Shown piece by piece: positions 34,874-45,777 of a stretch of 64,000 nucleotides of DNA. The translations under genes and the position numbers were made by a program. This DNA is from Leptolyngbya boryana PCC 6306 (lineage in GTDB: Bacteria > Cyanobacteriota > Cyanobacteriia > Leptolyngbyales > Leptolyngbyaceae): NCBI RefSeq assembly GCF_000353285.1, contig NZ_KB731324.1, positions 204,577 through 268,576 on the forward strand. The letters are read 5' to 3'. Every line of letters starts with the position of its first letter. The stretch's first letter is position 1. The notes beneath the pieces are model-generated. The model saw only the letters and a program-made list of their open reading frames with translations, did not search any database and was not told where the DNA came from.

Positions 34874-37461
34874 CTCACCTCCTGATTGTTACTCTGATAC
34901 ACTTGACATCCACTTTCAATCTGCAGAGCGCCTGCTGCGTTTCCTGCCAAATTGCAATTCTCGATTCTTCCTCTCCCGCGATCGCTGACCCAAACTGCAT
35001 AGTCTCCATTCGAGTTGATGCTGCATCTTTGAATCGTTGAGTTACTGCCTGCGGTTTTGATTCCAGTCTGAGCATTGTTAAAAATAGTGCAGGATTCTAC
35101 TTTGCCAAGTCCACGATTCCAAATCAACACCCCAGAAGCTTTCCCATCATAGATTTGACAATTTTGCAGCGTCGGATCGCCTTCTGAATGGATTTCTACA
35201 CCCGCATAGGAATTCGCAAAAATATCACAAGCGATCAAAGTTCCACTGCCGCGATTCCAGACAAACACACCGCCTTTTTGTCCCTGGTAGATCTTGCAGC
35301 GTTGCAAAATCGGATCACTCGCTTCCACAATCTCAACTCCAGCACTCGCATTCGCATAAATGCTGCAATCTTCGATCGTTCCCTGCCCTTCTTCATAGAC
35401 AAAAATGCCGCCTTGCTGCCCATCGTGAATTTTGCAGTTTCGCACTTGCGGTTCGCTCTGAGCACGAATCGAAATGCCCGCTAAAACATTACCGAAAATA
35501 TCACACTTCTCAATCTCGCCCTTGCCCCCCTGAGTCACGTAGATTCCACTCGCTAAATTTTCAGAAATCGTACAGCGTCGAATCACGGGCTGACTCTTGT
35601 CCTGAATCTGAATTCCCGCCTGTCGGTTCCGAGAAATTGTGCAGCGATCGAACAGTCCAGTTCCCTGTTCATAGACCCAGATTCCACTCTGAAAATTATT
35701 GCGGAGTTCGCACTGCTGCGCAGTCGGATTTCCACCTTGATAGACTGCAATTCCTTGATAAAAATTGTTCGAGATGTCGCAGTTCTTTAAAGTTCCATGA
35801 CCTCCGCATACTAAGACTCCACTTGCTTTCCCCTGTTGAATCCGGCAGTTCTGAATTGTCGGATCTCCACCCGTGCGAATTTCTACTCCTGCGAGACGAT
35901 TGCCAGAAATTGTGCAGTTTTCTAATGTTCCTTTGCCGCGATCGCACACTAAAACGCCACCTGCTTGACCCTCCTGAATTTTGCAGTTACGAATGATCGG
36001 ATCAGCCGCTTGTTGAATCTCAATTCCAACGCCCAAATGATTGACAATCTCACAGTCTTCTAAAAGCCCTTGGGCACTCTCCCAAAACAGCACGCCTCCT
36101 GATTGCCCATCATAGATGCGACAGTTCCGCAGCACGGCTTTTGTGGTTGCACCTTGTACAGACACACATGCAAGCGACTCTGACGTAATCTGGCAATCCT
36201 CCATCACCAGTTTGCCTTGAGGAATCTGCACTGTAAATTGTTTCTTCTCGGTTGCTTTCCCTTTCAAAATCAATCTACGAACGCTTGCATAAGTCGTTTG
36301 CATCAAAATACAGTTTGCTTGTGCTGTTTCAATCACAACGTTTTCCCCATCGCCAATGATTTCCAGAGGCTTAGTAATCACAATTGTGCTCAGATAGCAC
36401 CCAGGTCGGATCAAAATACGATCGCCCGCTCTTGCATTCGCGATCGCAGCATCGATAGTCTGATAATCGCCCTGACCGGAGTTGCAGACAACGATCGTAG
36501 ACTTTGCTCGATTCAATCCCTGCAATGCATTGAGGAACTCTTGAATCGACTGGGGACGCTGCTCCACTCGAATCGCTAGCGCTGCCATGACCGCATCACT
36601 TACAACAGGTGTGATCGCTGCATTGAGCTCTTGAGGAGACTGCAACACACTGCCCAATACACGATCGGTAGCTTGAGTTGGAACTTTTCCAGTCAGCAGG
36701 TGATAGAGCGTCGCACCCAGGGCATAGATATCAGTAAATTGACCAAACTTTGCTTCTTGACTGTACTGCTCTAGTGGAGCATATCCCGGCGTTAACATTG
36801 CAGTCATGCGTTTTGTTTTGTCTGCAAGAAACGCTCGTGCTGACCCAAAATCGATCAGCACCGCCCGATTATCTTCTGTAATCATGATATTTTCGGGCTT
36901 GATGTCTCGATGCAGTAGATTTGCTTGATGCACGATCGCTAATGCTTGACCAATTTGCTCGACATAAGCTAGTGCTTGCTGCTCCAGGATTACAGCATTC
37001 TCGTCTAGCCGCTGTTGGAGCGTTTTACCTCGGAGAAACTGCATCACAGTGTAAACGGTATTGTTCTCCTCGAAGACTGTGTATACCTGAACAATTTCGG
37101 GTGATTGAAATCGAGCTAGAATTTGGGCTTCTTCTAAAGACTTGACCTTGTAGCTGTGATAGTCCATTGGTGTGATTGATCCTGAAGGCTGAACGGTTTT
37201 GCCCTGACGCGCACAGCCTTGTGGAAAAAACTCTTTGATGGCGACAGGTTTTCGCAGTTGCTGATGACTCCCCAGGTAAGTAATGCCAAATCCACCCTGT
37301 CCGAGTACCTTGCCGATCGAAAAGTTGCCGCCTTGCAGTTGTGTGCCAACTAAGAGTGACGGAACCACTGCCGTACTCTGACTCAGCGCCATCCCGCAAG
37401 CCACACAGACCACTGCGGCTTCAAGATTCGCTGTCCTGCAAATTGGGCAAGAAAAGACCAT
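34870..37461 (-). CDS. Zinc-ribbon Ser/Thr kinase with parallel beta-helix domain
   Basis: 863 residues from ATG 37461, eight bp after the previous gene. Residues 5-23 form a CPIC...CVACG zinc ribbon. The Hanks kinase (about 45-305) has [20 protein letters not shown] with the ATP-anchoring Lys, [10 protein letters not shown] and DFGSARAF, then [10 protein letters not shown], so it looks active. Residues about 345-860 repeat the unit NC.I..G..GGV.V...G.G..E.C.I..N...GVEI..., a right-handed beta-helix of the pectin-lyase/NosD type. Beta-helices usually bind carbohydrate or protein surfaces, so this may be the sensor. Cytoplasmic; no signal peptide. Confidence 0.9.
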
Positions 37462-37469
37462 AGAAGCTA

Positions 37470-40355
37470 TCACTCCTGATTTCTTTGAATTTGGGCTTTG
37501 GAGCCAGATTCGACGGTTCTTGCTCCATAGACGTTGTGAGTGAGCGTGCAGTCTTCGATCGTGCCTGCTCCCTGAGCTAGGATCTGTACCCCGATAAAGC
37601 CATTCCAACTGATCTGGGCACGCTGGATTAAGGGATTACCGCCCGTATCAATTAAGACACCTGAGTTCAAATTACTCGAAATCTCACAATCGGTAAAGTG
37701 CCCTTGCCCATTGTCCATCACATGCACCCCAACGAACTTTCCATGCGAAATCTGGCAGTGTTTTAGCGTCGGATTGCTTTGCTGACAAATCTCGACTCCA
37801 GCACCTTGGTTACTAAAAATTTGACAGTGCTCTAAAAGTCCTGCACCCTGTTCTCTTACCCAAACCCCATTCGATCCGCCATCGTGAATCTTGCAGCGAC
37901 GTAGGATCGGGTTTCCTTGAGTGGCAATAATCAGGTTGGGATACTGATCTGGACTGCCAAAAAGATCGCAATCCTCTAGGAGTCCCTGCCCCTGATCAAA
38001 CACGCAGACTGCATTCATCTGCCCGTCATGAATTTGACAGTTGCGAATCTGAGGCGTGCTCGATCGCTGAATATAGATCCCTGCCTGAGCATTGCCAAAA
38101 ATATCACATGCCTCGATTTCCCCTTGCCCCTGCTCATCGACCCAAATCCCAATCCCTCGCCCTTGATAGATCTTACAGCGTTGAATTTTTGGATTGCTGG
38201 CTTGTTCGATGCAAATTTCAGACTTCGCATGGTTATAAATTTCACAGTCTTCGATCGTGCCCTGTCCCTGGTCTTTCAGCCAAATGCCATGAGATTCTCC
38301 ATCGTGAATTTTGCAGCGTTGCAGCGTCGGATCTCCTTGCTCATAAATCGCGATGCTTGGATACTGTGCTGGGCTACCAAAAATATCACAGTCTTGAAGC
38401 AAGCCTTTACCGCTCTGCGAAACCGTCACATTGTTCCTTTGCCCGTCATGAATTCGACAGTTGCGAATGGTCGGATGACTGTCTTGCTCAATGTGAATTC
38501 CTGAACCAGCATTGTTGAAGATGTCACAGCCTTCTAGCTTGCCCTGCGCGTGATTTTTCAACCAAACTCCATCAGACTGCCCATCATAGATCCGACAGCG
38601 ACGAAGCACGGGATTACCCGACACGCTAATCACCACATTCGGATACTTCTCCCCTGCTGCAAAAATTGCGCAGTCCTCTAGTACCCCTTCCCCTTTCTCA
38701 GCCACGACGACATTGTTCGACTGCCCATGATGAATCTGACATTGCTTGACCAAAGGATGACCGCCTGATTCAATCTGAACCCCTGCCCAGGCATTGTTAA
38801 AGATATCGCAATCCTCGATCGTGCCTCGCCCTTGCTCTCGTGAAAAAATTCCATGAGACTGATTATTGTAAATTTTGCAGCGACGTAGCGTGATGTTCCC
38901 AGATTGTTCGATCAGGACTCCTGCATAGGTATGACCGAAAATTTCGCAGTCTTCGATCGTGCCTCGTCCCGCATCGCTCACCCAGATTCCTAACTGATTG
39001 CCCTCATAGATACGACAGCGTTTTAGAATCGGATTTGCTTGTGCTCCTCGAATCACAATGCAATCGCCTGAGCGAGAAGTGATGTGGCAATCTGTCAGGG
39101 TGAGTTGTCCTTGTGTGAGATAGACCGCAGAGCGCGAAGTTTCAGAATCAACCGAAGTGGAGCGTAGCGTTAAGTTGCGAACCGTTGCTTGTTGGGCTTG
39201 CAGTTGTAGGCAGTGGGATTGATCGCTTTCGACAATAATCTCATTCGGGTTAGAGCTATCGCCTACAATTTCTAGGGGTTTATTGATCGTCAGGCTTTCA
39301 CGATACCGTCCGGGTCGTACTAGAATCGTGGCATTCGGAGGAGCATGACGGATTGCTTCTTGAATCGTCTGATACTTGGCTCCAGTCGGTGCAACGACCA
39401 TGAGATTTGGTTTCGGCAGTGCGATCTGCAATGCCTGTAAGAATTGCTCAACGGATTGAGGACGCTGATCGACTTGAATCGCTAACGCCCATTCGATCGC
39501 TTTACTCATTGCACGACTGAGATGAGGTTGGAGCGTCTGGGGAGAAGGAAGTACAGCCCCAAGAATGCGTTCGGGTGCTTGTAGGGGCAGTTCTCCCGTT
39601 AAGAGATGATAGATTGTAGCTCCCAAAGCATAGATGTCTGTGTATTTGTCAAACTTAGCATTTCGACCGTACTGTTCTAGGGGGGCATAGCCTGGAGTCA
39701 GAAGTGCCGTCATGCGACTCGTTTTTCCAGCGACAAAGGCACGAGCTGAACCGAAATCAATCAACACCGCCCGATCGTCTTCTGTGATGATGATGTTTTC
39801 AGGTTTGATATCGCGATGGAGTAACCCCGCATCATGCACCGTCTTGAGTGCATCCCCAACTTTAGCAATATAGTCGATCGCTTGTCGCTCAGAAAGTGCG
39901 CCTTGTTCTTCTAAGAGCTTCTGTAACGTTTTCCCCTTGAGAAATTCCATCACGATATAGACCGTGTTGTTCTCCTCAAATGCAGCATAAATCCGAACAA
40001 TGCCAGGATGGCGAAATTTTCTAAGCAGGCGAGCTTCTTCTAGCGCTTTCGCCTTGGAGAGTTGATAGTCTGATTCGGTCAATCCACCTGAAGGCTGTAC
40101 TGTCTTACCCTGACGCAAGCATCCCGGAGGAAAAAATTCCTTCACTGCGATCGGTTTGCGCTGCTTTATGTCACTCCCGAGATAGGTAATCCCAAAGCCT
40201 CCGCGCCCCAAGACTCGACCGACTGAAAAACTGCTCCGATTAAGCTGAGTGCCGACTGAGAGGGTATGAGGAATCGCTGATCTCAGCACAAAAGCACAGA
40301 CAGGACATTGGACTGCATCTTCTGAATTTTGGGTATTGCAAACTGGACACTGCAT
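37470..40355 (-). CDS. Zinc-ribbon Ser/Thr kinase with long parallel beta-helix domain
   Basis: 961 residues from ATG 40355 (MQCPVCNTQ). The architecture is the same as the next gene's: CPVC...CPVCA ribbon, kinase with [40 protein letters not shown] and [11 protein letters not shown], then a beta-helix of more than 20 rungs built from (C/R)KIYDGQS.GVWL...GQG.IEDC.IFNNA.AG..I. The two kinases are tandem paralogues whose helix surfaces differ. DNA in this stretch is quasi-repetitive with a period near 138 bp (two 23-residue rungs). Confidence 0.9.
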   Translation of the reverse strand: MQCPVCNTQNSEDAVQCPVCAFVLRSAIPHTLSVGTQLNRSSFSVGRVLGRGGFGITYLGSDIKQRKPIAVKEFFPPGCLRQGKTVQPSGGLTESDYQLSKAKALEEARLLRKFRHPGIVRIYAAFEENNTVYIVMEFLKGKTLQKLLEEQGALSERQAIDYIAKVGDALKTVHDAGLLHRDIKPENIIITEDDRAVLIDFGSARAFVAGKTSRMTALLTPGYAPLEQYGRNAKFDKYTDIYALGATIYHLLTGELPLQAPERILGAVLPSPQTLQPHLSRAMSKAIEWALAIQVDQRPQSVEQFLQALQIALPKPNLMVVAPTGAKYQTIQEAIRHAPPNATILVRPGRYRESLTINKPLEIVGDSSNPNEIIVESDQSHCLQLQAQQATVRNLTLRSTSVDSETSRSAVYLTQGQLTLTDCHITSRSGDCIVIRGAQANPILKRCRIYEGNQLGIWVSDAGRGTIEDCEIFGHTYAGVLIEQSGNITLRRCKIYNNQSHGIFSREQGRGTIEDCDIFNNAWAGVQIESGGHPLVKQCQIHHGQSNNVVVAEKGEGVLEDCAIFAAGEKYPNVVISVSGNPVLRRCRIYDGQSDGVWLKNHAQGKLEGCDIFNNAGSGIHIEQDSHPTIRNCRIHDGQRNNVTVSQSGKGLLQDCDIFGSPAQYPSIAIYEQGDPTLQRCKIHDGESHGIWLKDQGQGTIEDCEIYNHAKSEICIEQASNPKIQRCKIYQGRGIGIWVDEQGQGEIEACDIFGNAQAGIYIQRSSTPQIRNCQIHDGQMNAVCVFDQGQGLLEDCDLFGSPDQYPNLIIATQGNPILRRCKIHDGGSNGVWVREQGAGLLEHCQIFSNQGAGVEICQQSNPTLKHCQISHGKFVGVHVMDNGQGHFTDCEISSNLNSGVLIDTGGNPLIQRAQISWNGFIGVQILAQGAGTIEDCTLTHNVYGARTVESGSKAQIQRNQE

Positions 40356-40368
40356 CCCGATCAGCCCC

Positions 40369-42267
40369 CTATTTCTGTGTGCACTGCCAAAGCTTGATCG
40401 TCTTGTCGTAGCTCCCACTGATCAAAGTCTGACCATCAGGACTGAACACCACACTGGTTACACCCTTGAGATGCCCGATCAGGGTTTGAATACATTCTCC
40501 AGTCACCAAGTTCCAGAGTTTAATATTTTTTTCGTCATCACTTGCACTAGCAATCAGGCGTTCGTCTGGACTAATCGCAACCGATTCGATGCCACCGCCT
40601 AAAAAAGAGCCAGGCTGCGCGGTCAACGTCTGACGCGACTCACCTGTAGGAAAATTACGCAGCTTGATCTTGCCGTCTCGCCCAGCCGTGACTAGCGTTT
40701 GTCCACTGGGACTGATCGCGATCGTTCTGATTCCGTAGAAAGTATCGTCCAGATGGAAAATCTCGCAGCGTTGACTGAGCGACCAGATTTTGATTTTGCC
40801 ATCAAAGTCAGCGCTCACAAGCAGGTGTCCATCGGGGCTGAAAGCAACAGACTGAACAAAATTTGGGTGTCCTGAGAAGGTGATCAAGCTTTCTTGCCCT
40901 GCTTCAATCTCCCAGAGCTTAACAGTCTTATCATCGCTTCCACTGGCAAGAACTGTGCTATTTCCATTCATCATGACGGCAAGCGTTGCTATCGATCCCT
41001 GATGTTCAGTGAAGGTTTGGAGTATTTGTCCAGTTCGCCAATTCCAGACTCTAATGGTTCTGTCATCACTCCCGCTGATCAAGACCGAGCCATCAGGACT
41101 AAACACGACTGCTCGAACCCAATTTTGATGTCCACTCAGAGTGCAGATTTCCGTCTGAGTCATTAAATTCCACAGTTTGATCGTTTTGTCTTCACTGGCA
41201 CTCGCGATCGTCGTTCCATCTGGACTGAGCGCCACATTGCGGATTCCAGCGAGCCAAGTTGAGCCAGCAGCATGTCCCGTTAGGGTCGCAGTACACATCC
41301 AAGTTTCTCGCACTTGAGCAGGCTGAGCAACCGCGAATTGACGAAGAAAGGCTTCTACAGACTGCGGTCTTTGAGTCACTTGAATTGCCATTGCTTGTTC
41401 GATCGCGGCAGATACCGTCGATCGAACGGCTGGGTTTAACTGCTGCACGGTTCGCAACTCTACTCCAACGGCGCGATCAGTCGCAGCGACTGGCGTTTCT
41501 CCCGTTAAAAGGAAGTACAGCGTTGCGGCTAGGGCATAGATATCTGTGGAGGGTGTTTTTTGCGATCGCTGTGCATATTGTTCTAATGGAGCATATCCTG
41601 GTGTAAAGGTGACCGAATGGGTTTGAGTTCTATCCGAAACATACTCTCTAGCTGTCCCGAAATCGATTAGAACCGTTCGCTGATCCTGAGTCAGCATGAT
41701 ATTTTCAGGTTTGATATCGCGATGCAGAAAGTTAGCGCGGTGAATGACCTGTAATGCTTCGCCCACTTCCCGCACATAGGTTAACGCCTCTGTCTCATCC
41801 AACCTGCCACCTGCTTCGGTTACCCGCTCTGCTAGGGTTTTGCCGCGCAGGTACTCCATCACAATATAGACCGTATTGTTTTCTTCAAAAGCATAGAAGA
41901 CTCGTACAATGCTGGGATGATTAAATTTAGCGAGGGTCTGCCCTTCTAGTAAAAATTTTTGCTTAGCATCAGCATAGGTTTCAGAAGTCCAGCTTCCTAC
42001 CGAAACAACCGTTGTTCCTTGCCTGCGACAGTTTTCTGGAAAGAATTCCTTGATGGCAACAGGGCGAACCAAGCGCGTATCACTGCCCAGATAGGTAATC
42101 CCAAAGCCGCCCTGACCCAGAACTTTTCCAACCGTGTAAGCACCTCTCGCCAGACGCGAACCCGGCGACAAAACATCAGTGATCAAGGGTTCCAGTGCCG
42201 CCCTACATTGACCACACTGCATTACGCCCGTTTGATTGTTAAATCCGCAGGCAGAACACAGCATCAT
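40369..42267 (-). CDS. Zinc-ribbon Ser/Thr kinase with WD40 propeller
   Basis: 632 residues. The N-terminal ribbon CSACG...CGQCR is followed by a kinase (about 35-305) with [34 protein letters not shown] and DFGTAREY. The C-terminal half has six to seven WD40 blades (GHQNWVRAVVFSPDG...GSDDRTIRVWN, GSYDKTIKLW). A propeller in place of the beta-helix suggests a different input for the same output module. The start is ATG 42267 (or 42264). It ends 13 bp before the first beta-helix kinase. Confidence 0.92.
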   Translation of the reverse strand: MMLCSACGFNNQTGVMQCGQCRAALEPLITDVLSPGSRLARGAYTVGKVLGQGGFGITYLGSDTRLVRPVAIKEFFPENCRRQGTTVVSVGSWTSETYADAKQKFLLEGQTLAKFNHPSIVRVFYAFEENNTVYIVMEYLRGKTLAERVTEAGGRLDETEALTYVREVGEALQVIHRANFLHRDIKPENIMLTQDQRTVLIDFGTAREYVSDRTQTHSVTFTPGYAPLEQYAQRSQKTPSTDIYALAATLYFLLTGETPVAATDRAVGVELRTVQQLNPAVRSTVSAAIEQAMAIQVTQRPQSVEAFLRQFAVAQPAQVRETWMCTATLTGHAAGSTWLAGIRNVALSPDGTTIASASEDKTIKLWNLMTQTEICTLSGHQNWVRAVVFSPDGSVLISGSDDRTIRVWNWRTGQILQTFTEHQGSIATLAVMMNGNSTVLASGSDDKTVKLWEIEAGQESLITFSGHPNFVQSVAFSPDGHLLVSADFDGKIKIWSLSQRCEIFHLDDTFYGIRTIAISPSGQTLVTAGRDGKIKLRNFPTGESRQTLTAQPGSFLGGGIESVAISPDERLIASASDDEKNIKLWNLVTGECIQTLIGHLKGVTSVVFSPDGQTLISGSYDKTIKLWQCTQK

Positions 42268-42319
42268 CGGAGCCTCAAGCTAGAGTCAATCAAATGGGAT
42301 TGCATCAAGGGCAGTTCTC

Positions 42320-43723
42320 CTAAGCACCCGTTAAACGACGAATTTCTTCTTCTGAAGGCACACCATCTAGGGAGGAATCTGATCCTGGCTTGATCGTTTT
42401 GGTGCGTCCCCCCGCTCGGACAGTCTTGGCTGTGCCGACGGAAATCTGTCCAGTTTGATTCAATTCTTCTAGTGCATTTTCTAACATTTTGGTCACTGCG
42501 GCATTGCCGACTCGCTTAGTCATTCCCACTGCAACTTGTAGCGTCTGCTGTGCTCTAGCAACATCTACTGTGGAAAGCCTTACTGCTTCTTGCACCATGC
42601 GATCGAGATTTTTCTGCTGCACAAAGCCCAAAACTTCTGAATCAACGGTTGCGATCGCGGCTTCATCTAGTGTGAAATCGACGAACAAGTTTTGGACTGG
42701 AAACTCTTCTCGCTTGCTCAGACCCGGTGCAGATCCGGTTAAGCCGACCTGTGCAATTCGCACTCGACTCGGAGGACGCTCAATTCCAGAAACCGTAAAT
42801 TCTAAAATAAACACCGTAAAATCGCCTGCTGTCACATTCCCCAGTCGATAGCGCGAGTCAGTGTAAGTTGCCTCGGATAAGCTGGGATAGATGCGAGTCA
42901 CACTGTCTAGCTGTACGCCTTTTACGGTTGCGATCGTCGCTTGCAAATCGGTCACGACCTCACGCACTGAGGATCCCACTTCTTCGTCTAAAATCCCTTG
43001 CAGTTCGGTCATTTGCTGTAAGTGATAGTGTCGTCCCTGGCTCACCTGAGACAAGTCCATCAGCAAGTCTTGGTTATACTCATTGCCAATTCCAATCGTG
43101 ATCAGGGGCGTATTTGTTTTGCCGAATCGCGGCGCGATCGCTTCACAATCTGGTTCGTCAAAGGTCTGTCCATCGGTGAGTAAGAGCACTCGCTTGGCAA
43201 TGTCGGCAGGGAGGTCTGCGAGTTGCTGATGTACTTTTTCGAGTCCTTGACCCATCAGTGTGCCGCCAGAATACTTTTTCAGGGAGGTTACGGCTTGATG
43301 TACAGGTTTTTTATCCGTCAGCGGGGTCAAAGGCAGGAGCGTTTCTGCGCGATCGTCAAAATGCACGATCGTAACGCGATCCTCTGGAGCGAGCCTTGAA
43401 TCATCGATCAGCAGGGTTGCGGCTTCGATCGCTCGATCTAATTTGGTCGGCAATGCTAAGTCATATCCCTGTAGTCCCCCATCAGCAGTGGGGCGGGGGG
43501 TTCCTCTGAGTCCACGCTGCTGAATTTCGACTTGGGCTTGCTGCTGATCGGCAAACTCCAACATTGAGCTACTCGTATCGATGACCAAGGCTAATGCTAG
43601 CGGTGGTCGAGATTGTGCGACTTCAGCTTGAGGAATCAGCTTGAGCATCACGAATACTTTTTGTGGCTCGATCGCGTTTGCTTTGAGACTGGCACGGTGA
43701 GGCTTGAACAAGAGATTGAGCAT
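42320..43723 (-). CDS. VWA-domain protein with Thr-rich basic tail
   Basis: 467 residues. The von Willebrand A fold has the MIDAS DTSSS near residue 50, the Thr loop GGTLMGQGLE and LLLTDGQTFDEP. A beta-rich middle domain and a helical part follow. The last 40 residues contain KTVRAG and KTIKPG, two copies of a K-T-V/I-x-x-G motif, then EEIRRLTG. The same tail is seen in the second VWA protein of the island (51247-52629). Such exposed Thr-basic tails are good candidates for kinase modification and FHA binding, by inference. It lies 2 bp after the PP2C gene. Confidence 0.85.
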   Translation of the reverse strand: MLNLLFKPHRASLKANAIEPQKVFVMLKLIPQAEVAQSRPPLALALVIDTSSSMLEFADQQQAQVEIQQRGLRGTPRPTADGGLQGYDLALPTKLDRAIEAATLLIDDSRLAPEDRVTIVHFDDRAETLLPLTPLTDKKPVHQAVTSLKKYSGGTLMGQGLEKVHQQLADLPADIAKRVLLLTDGQTFDEPDCEAIAPRFGKTNTPLITIGIGNEYNQDLLMDLSQVSQGRHYHLQQMTELQGILDEEVGSSVREVVTDLQATIATVKGVQLDSVTRIYPSLSEATYTDSRYRLGNVTAGDFTVFILEFTVSGIERPPSRVRIAQVGLTGSAPGLSKREEFPVQNLFVDFTLDEAAIATVDSEVLGFVQQKNLDRMVQEAVRLSTVDVARAQQTLQVAVGMTKRVGNAAVTKMLENALEELNQTGQISVGTAKTVRAGGRTKTIKPGSDSSLDGVPSEEEIRRLTGA

Positions 43724-43725
43724 GG

Positions 43726-45759
43726 CTATTCTTCCTTGAGGATGGCAGTTTCGTTTAGGCGAACCAGCAGCACGGTCGCATTGTCTGGCGCACCTCGCTG
43801 GAGGGTGAGATTGATCAGTTCGTTAGCAGCATGTTGTAAGTCAAATCCGGCTGCTGCGATCACTTCAGCCATGTCTTGTTCCAAGAGAGGTTCCCACAAG
43901 CCATCGCTACACAGGAGCAGCACATCCTCGGTCTGTAGCTCGATTGTGGTTTGGGTCGTCATGGGTTGTAGCGTATCGATGTAGTACTCGGGCAAAGGAC
44001 TGCGTTCTCCCAGTGATCGCGTGACTTTACTGCGATCGGGATGCTGCCGGAGTTCTTCTAAAGAAATCTGCTGTTGGAGCACATGCACCATTGCCAGAGA
44101 ATGATCTTGAGTCAGGCGGATTACGTCCTTACCCCGGATACGATACAGCCGACAATCGCCGACATGCGCGATCGTAAATCGCCGATTGATCAAACAGACA
44201 CAGAGCATTGTGCAACCGCCGCGCTCGTGCCGTTGCTTTAGAGTCTGGCACACTTGCTGATTTGCTTTTTGAACCCAGGTTTTAACGGTGCTCGTTGGGT
44301 CAGGTCCGCTTTGGAGCGTGGCAAAGTGCAGTGCTGCTTCTGCAAGCACTGCTTTGACAGCAACTTCGCTTGCAACTTCTCCAGCAGCCATACCGCCCAT
44401 GCCATCTGCAATACAAGCGATCGACCAAACTTGCTCCTCTGCTTCGCATAAAAACTGTCCGTTTAGATAACCATAAGCATCCTGATTGGTTGTTCGCGTT
44501 GCTTCTAAACCAATGGTTGTGGCAGCAGCGATCGAATAGCTAATCGTTGGTGCGATTCGTCGCTTGAGTCTTAAGAGATGTTGATGCAGTTCTTCCATCG
44601 TCTTGAGACGGGAGTCGCGGCTGCCTAGGCAACGCCTGAGAAGTTGTAGCCCTCCAGGAATTTCAGGGAGTCGGCTGTGTTCTAGTCCCATTTCTGAAAG
44701 ATTCTGTCCCGTGAGTGCGGCATAGAGGATTGCACCGACTGAGTAGACATCTTCACGGGCATCGACAGGCAGCTCAGGACGCAAATCTGGGGATGAATAG
44801 CCCACATGCAAGAAGGGATGAGCAGTTGTTTGTCCGAGGCGCACGGCGTAGGAGAATTCAAAGATTTTGATGGGTTTGCCGATCGCAATTTGGGTCGGGC
44901 GCAACCCCAGGTGAACCCATCCTTTTGTGTGCAGATGCGTCAGACCAAAGGCAAGCTGAGCAAGGGTAGACAGCAGTTGTGGCAGAGGAACGCGATCGCG
45001 CTCAAGCCAGTCAGCGAGTGTGGTTTCTGTATTGATTGCTTCGCTGATCAGAATGGTTTTTCCATCTTGATCAAAGAGGCTAAAGACTTGAGGAAACATC
45101 TGATGATTCAAGTCTTGTAGAACGGTTGCTTCATGCTGCAATCGCTCAGCCGCTTCTGTTCCACTCAGAGCTTCTCTCAGCCAAACTTCCTTTTGCGGGG
45201 CGATCCAGATTGCTTGATAAAGATTGATTTGAGAATCGCTTCTGAGTTGGGTTCTGATGCGGAATGTCGCGCCTTCGGGGGAGATAATCTCAGTGCCTCG
45301 ATCGAGCAGAGGCGGGGCAGGAATTTCTGACAGGGGTTCGCTCAGTTCTTCTAATAGTAAAGGCTCTGCTGAACTTTCTGCTGAACTTTCTTCACGGGGT
45401 TCCTCAGCGCGATCGGCTTCTTGCTCAACAGTCGGAGACTGGACTTCCTCATCTATCTCAGATGGCTCTGGCAGTTGGGGATCAAGGTCATCTTGAGCAG
45501 GTTCTGCTTCAGAGGTGTGTTCTGCACTGACTTGATCGGGTGGTTCAGGCGGATCGCAAAGCAGTGGCTCCTCGATTGGCTCAGTTCGATCGAGTTCAGA
45601 CGGAGACGCGCTAGAACTTTCGGGATCAGCGTGAGTTGGAGGAGTTTCTGCCAGTGCTGCATCAGGAGTCTGATCCGACTGCTGATGGTCTTCGGAGGAT
45701 TTCAGGATGGTGTTATGTTGTCCGACGATCGATTCATCCGAGAAGGTTGGTTCAGACAT
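43726..45759 (-). CDS. Pseudokinase-PP2C phosphatase fusion
   Basis: 677 residues. Residues 1-145 are acidic, Pro/Glu-rich and unstructured. Residues about 150-400 have the kinase fold (GYSSPDLRPELPVDAREDVYSVGAILY), but HRD has become HLG and DFG has become FEF, so it cannot be a normal kinase. Residues about 415-677 are a PP2C phosphatase with RTTNQDAYGYL, IADGMGGMAAGE, GGCTML, HVGDCRLYRI, CSDGLWE and APDNAT; all metal-binding Asp are present. The protein probably dephosphorylates Ser/Thr in the island, with the pseudokinase as a docking or regulatory part. Confidence 0.9.
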   Translation of the reverse strand: MSEPTFSDESIVGQHNTILKSSEDHQQSDQTPDAALAETPPTHADPESSSASPSELDRTEPIEEPLLCDPPEPPDQVSAEHTSEAEPAQDDLDPQLPEPSEIDEEVQSPTVEQEADRAEEPREESSAESSAEPLLLEELSEPLSEIPAPPLLDRGTEIISPEGATFRIRTQLRSDSQINLYQAIWIAPQKEVWLREALSGTEAAERLQHEATVLQDLNHQMFPQVFSLFDQDGKTILISEAINTETTLADWLERDRVPLPQLLSTLAQLAFGLTHLHTKGWVHLGLRPTQIAIGKPIKIFEFSYAVRLGQTTAHPFLHVGYSSPDLRPELPVDAREDVYSVGAILYAALTGQNLSEMGLEHSRLPEIPGGLQLLRRCLGSRDSRLKTMEELHQHLLRLKRRIAPTISYSIAAATTIGLEATRTTNQDAYGYLNGQFLCEAEEQVWSIACIADGMGGMAAGEVASEVAVKAVLAEAALHFATLQSGPDPTSTVKTWVQKANQQVCQTLKQRHERGGCTMLCVCLINRRFTIAHVGDCRLYRIRGKDVIRLTQDHSLAMVHVLQQQISLEELRQHPDRSKVTRSLGERSPLPEYYIDTLQPMTTQTTIELQTEDVLLLCSDGLWEPLLEQDMAEVIAAAGFDLQHAANELINLTLQRGAPDNATVLLVRLNETAILKEE

Positions 45760-45777
45760 TGTTCACCTCGCTGCGGA

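Noticed and set aside
34566-38518. Many plus-strand open frames opposite the kinase and ClpC-like genes
   Set aside because: They are shadows of the repetitive minus-strand beta-helix coding sequence, with no motifs of their own.
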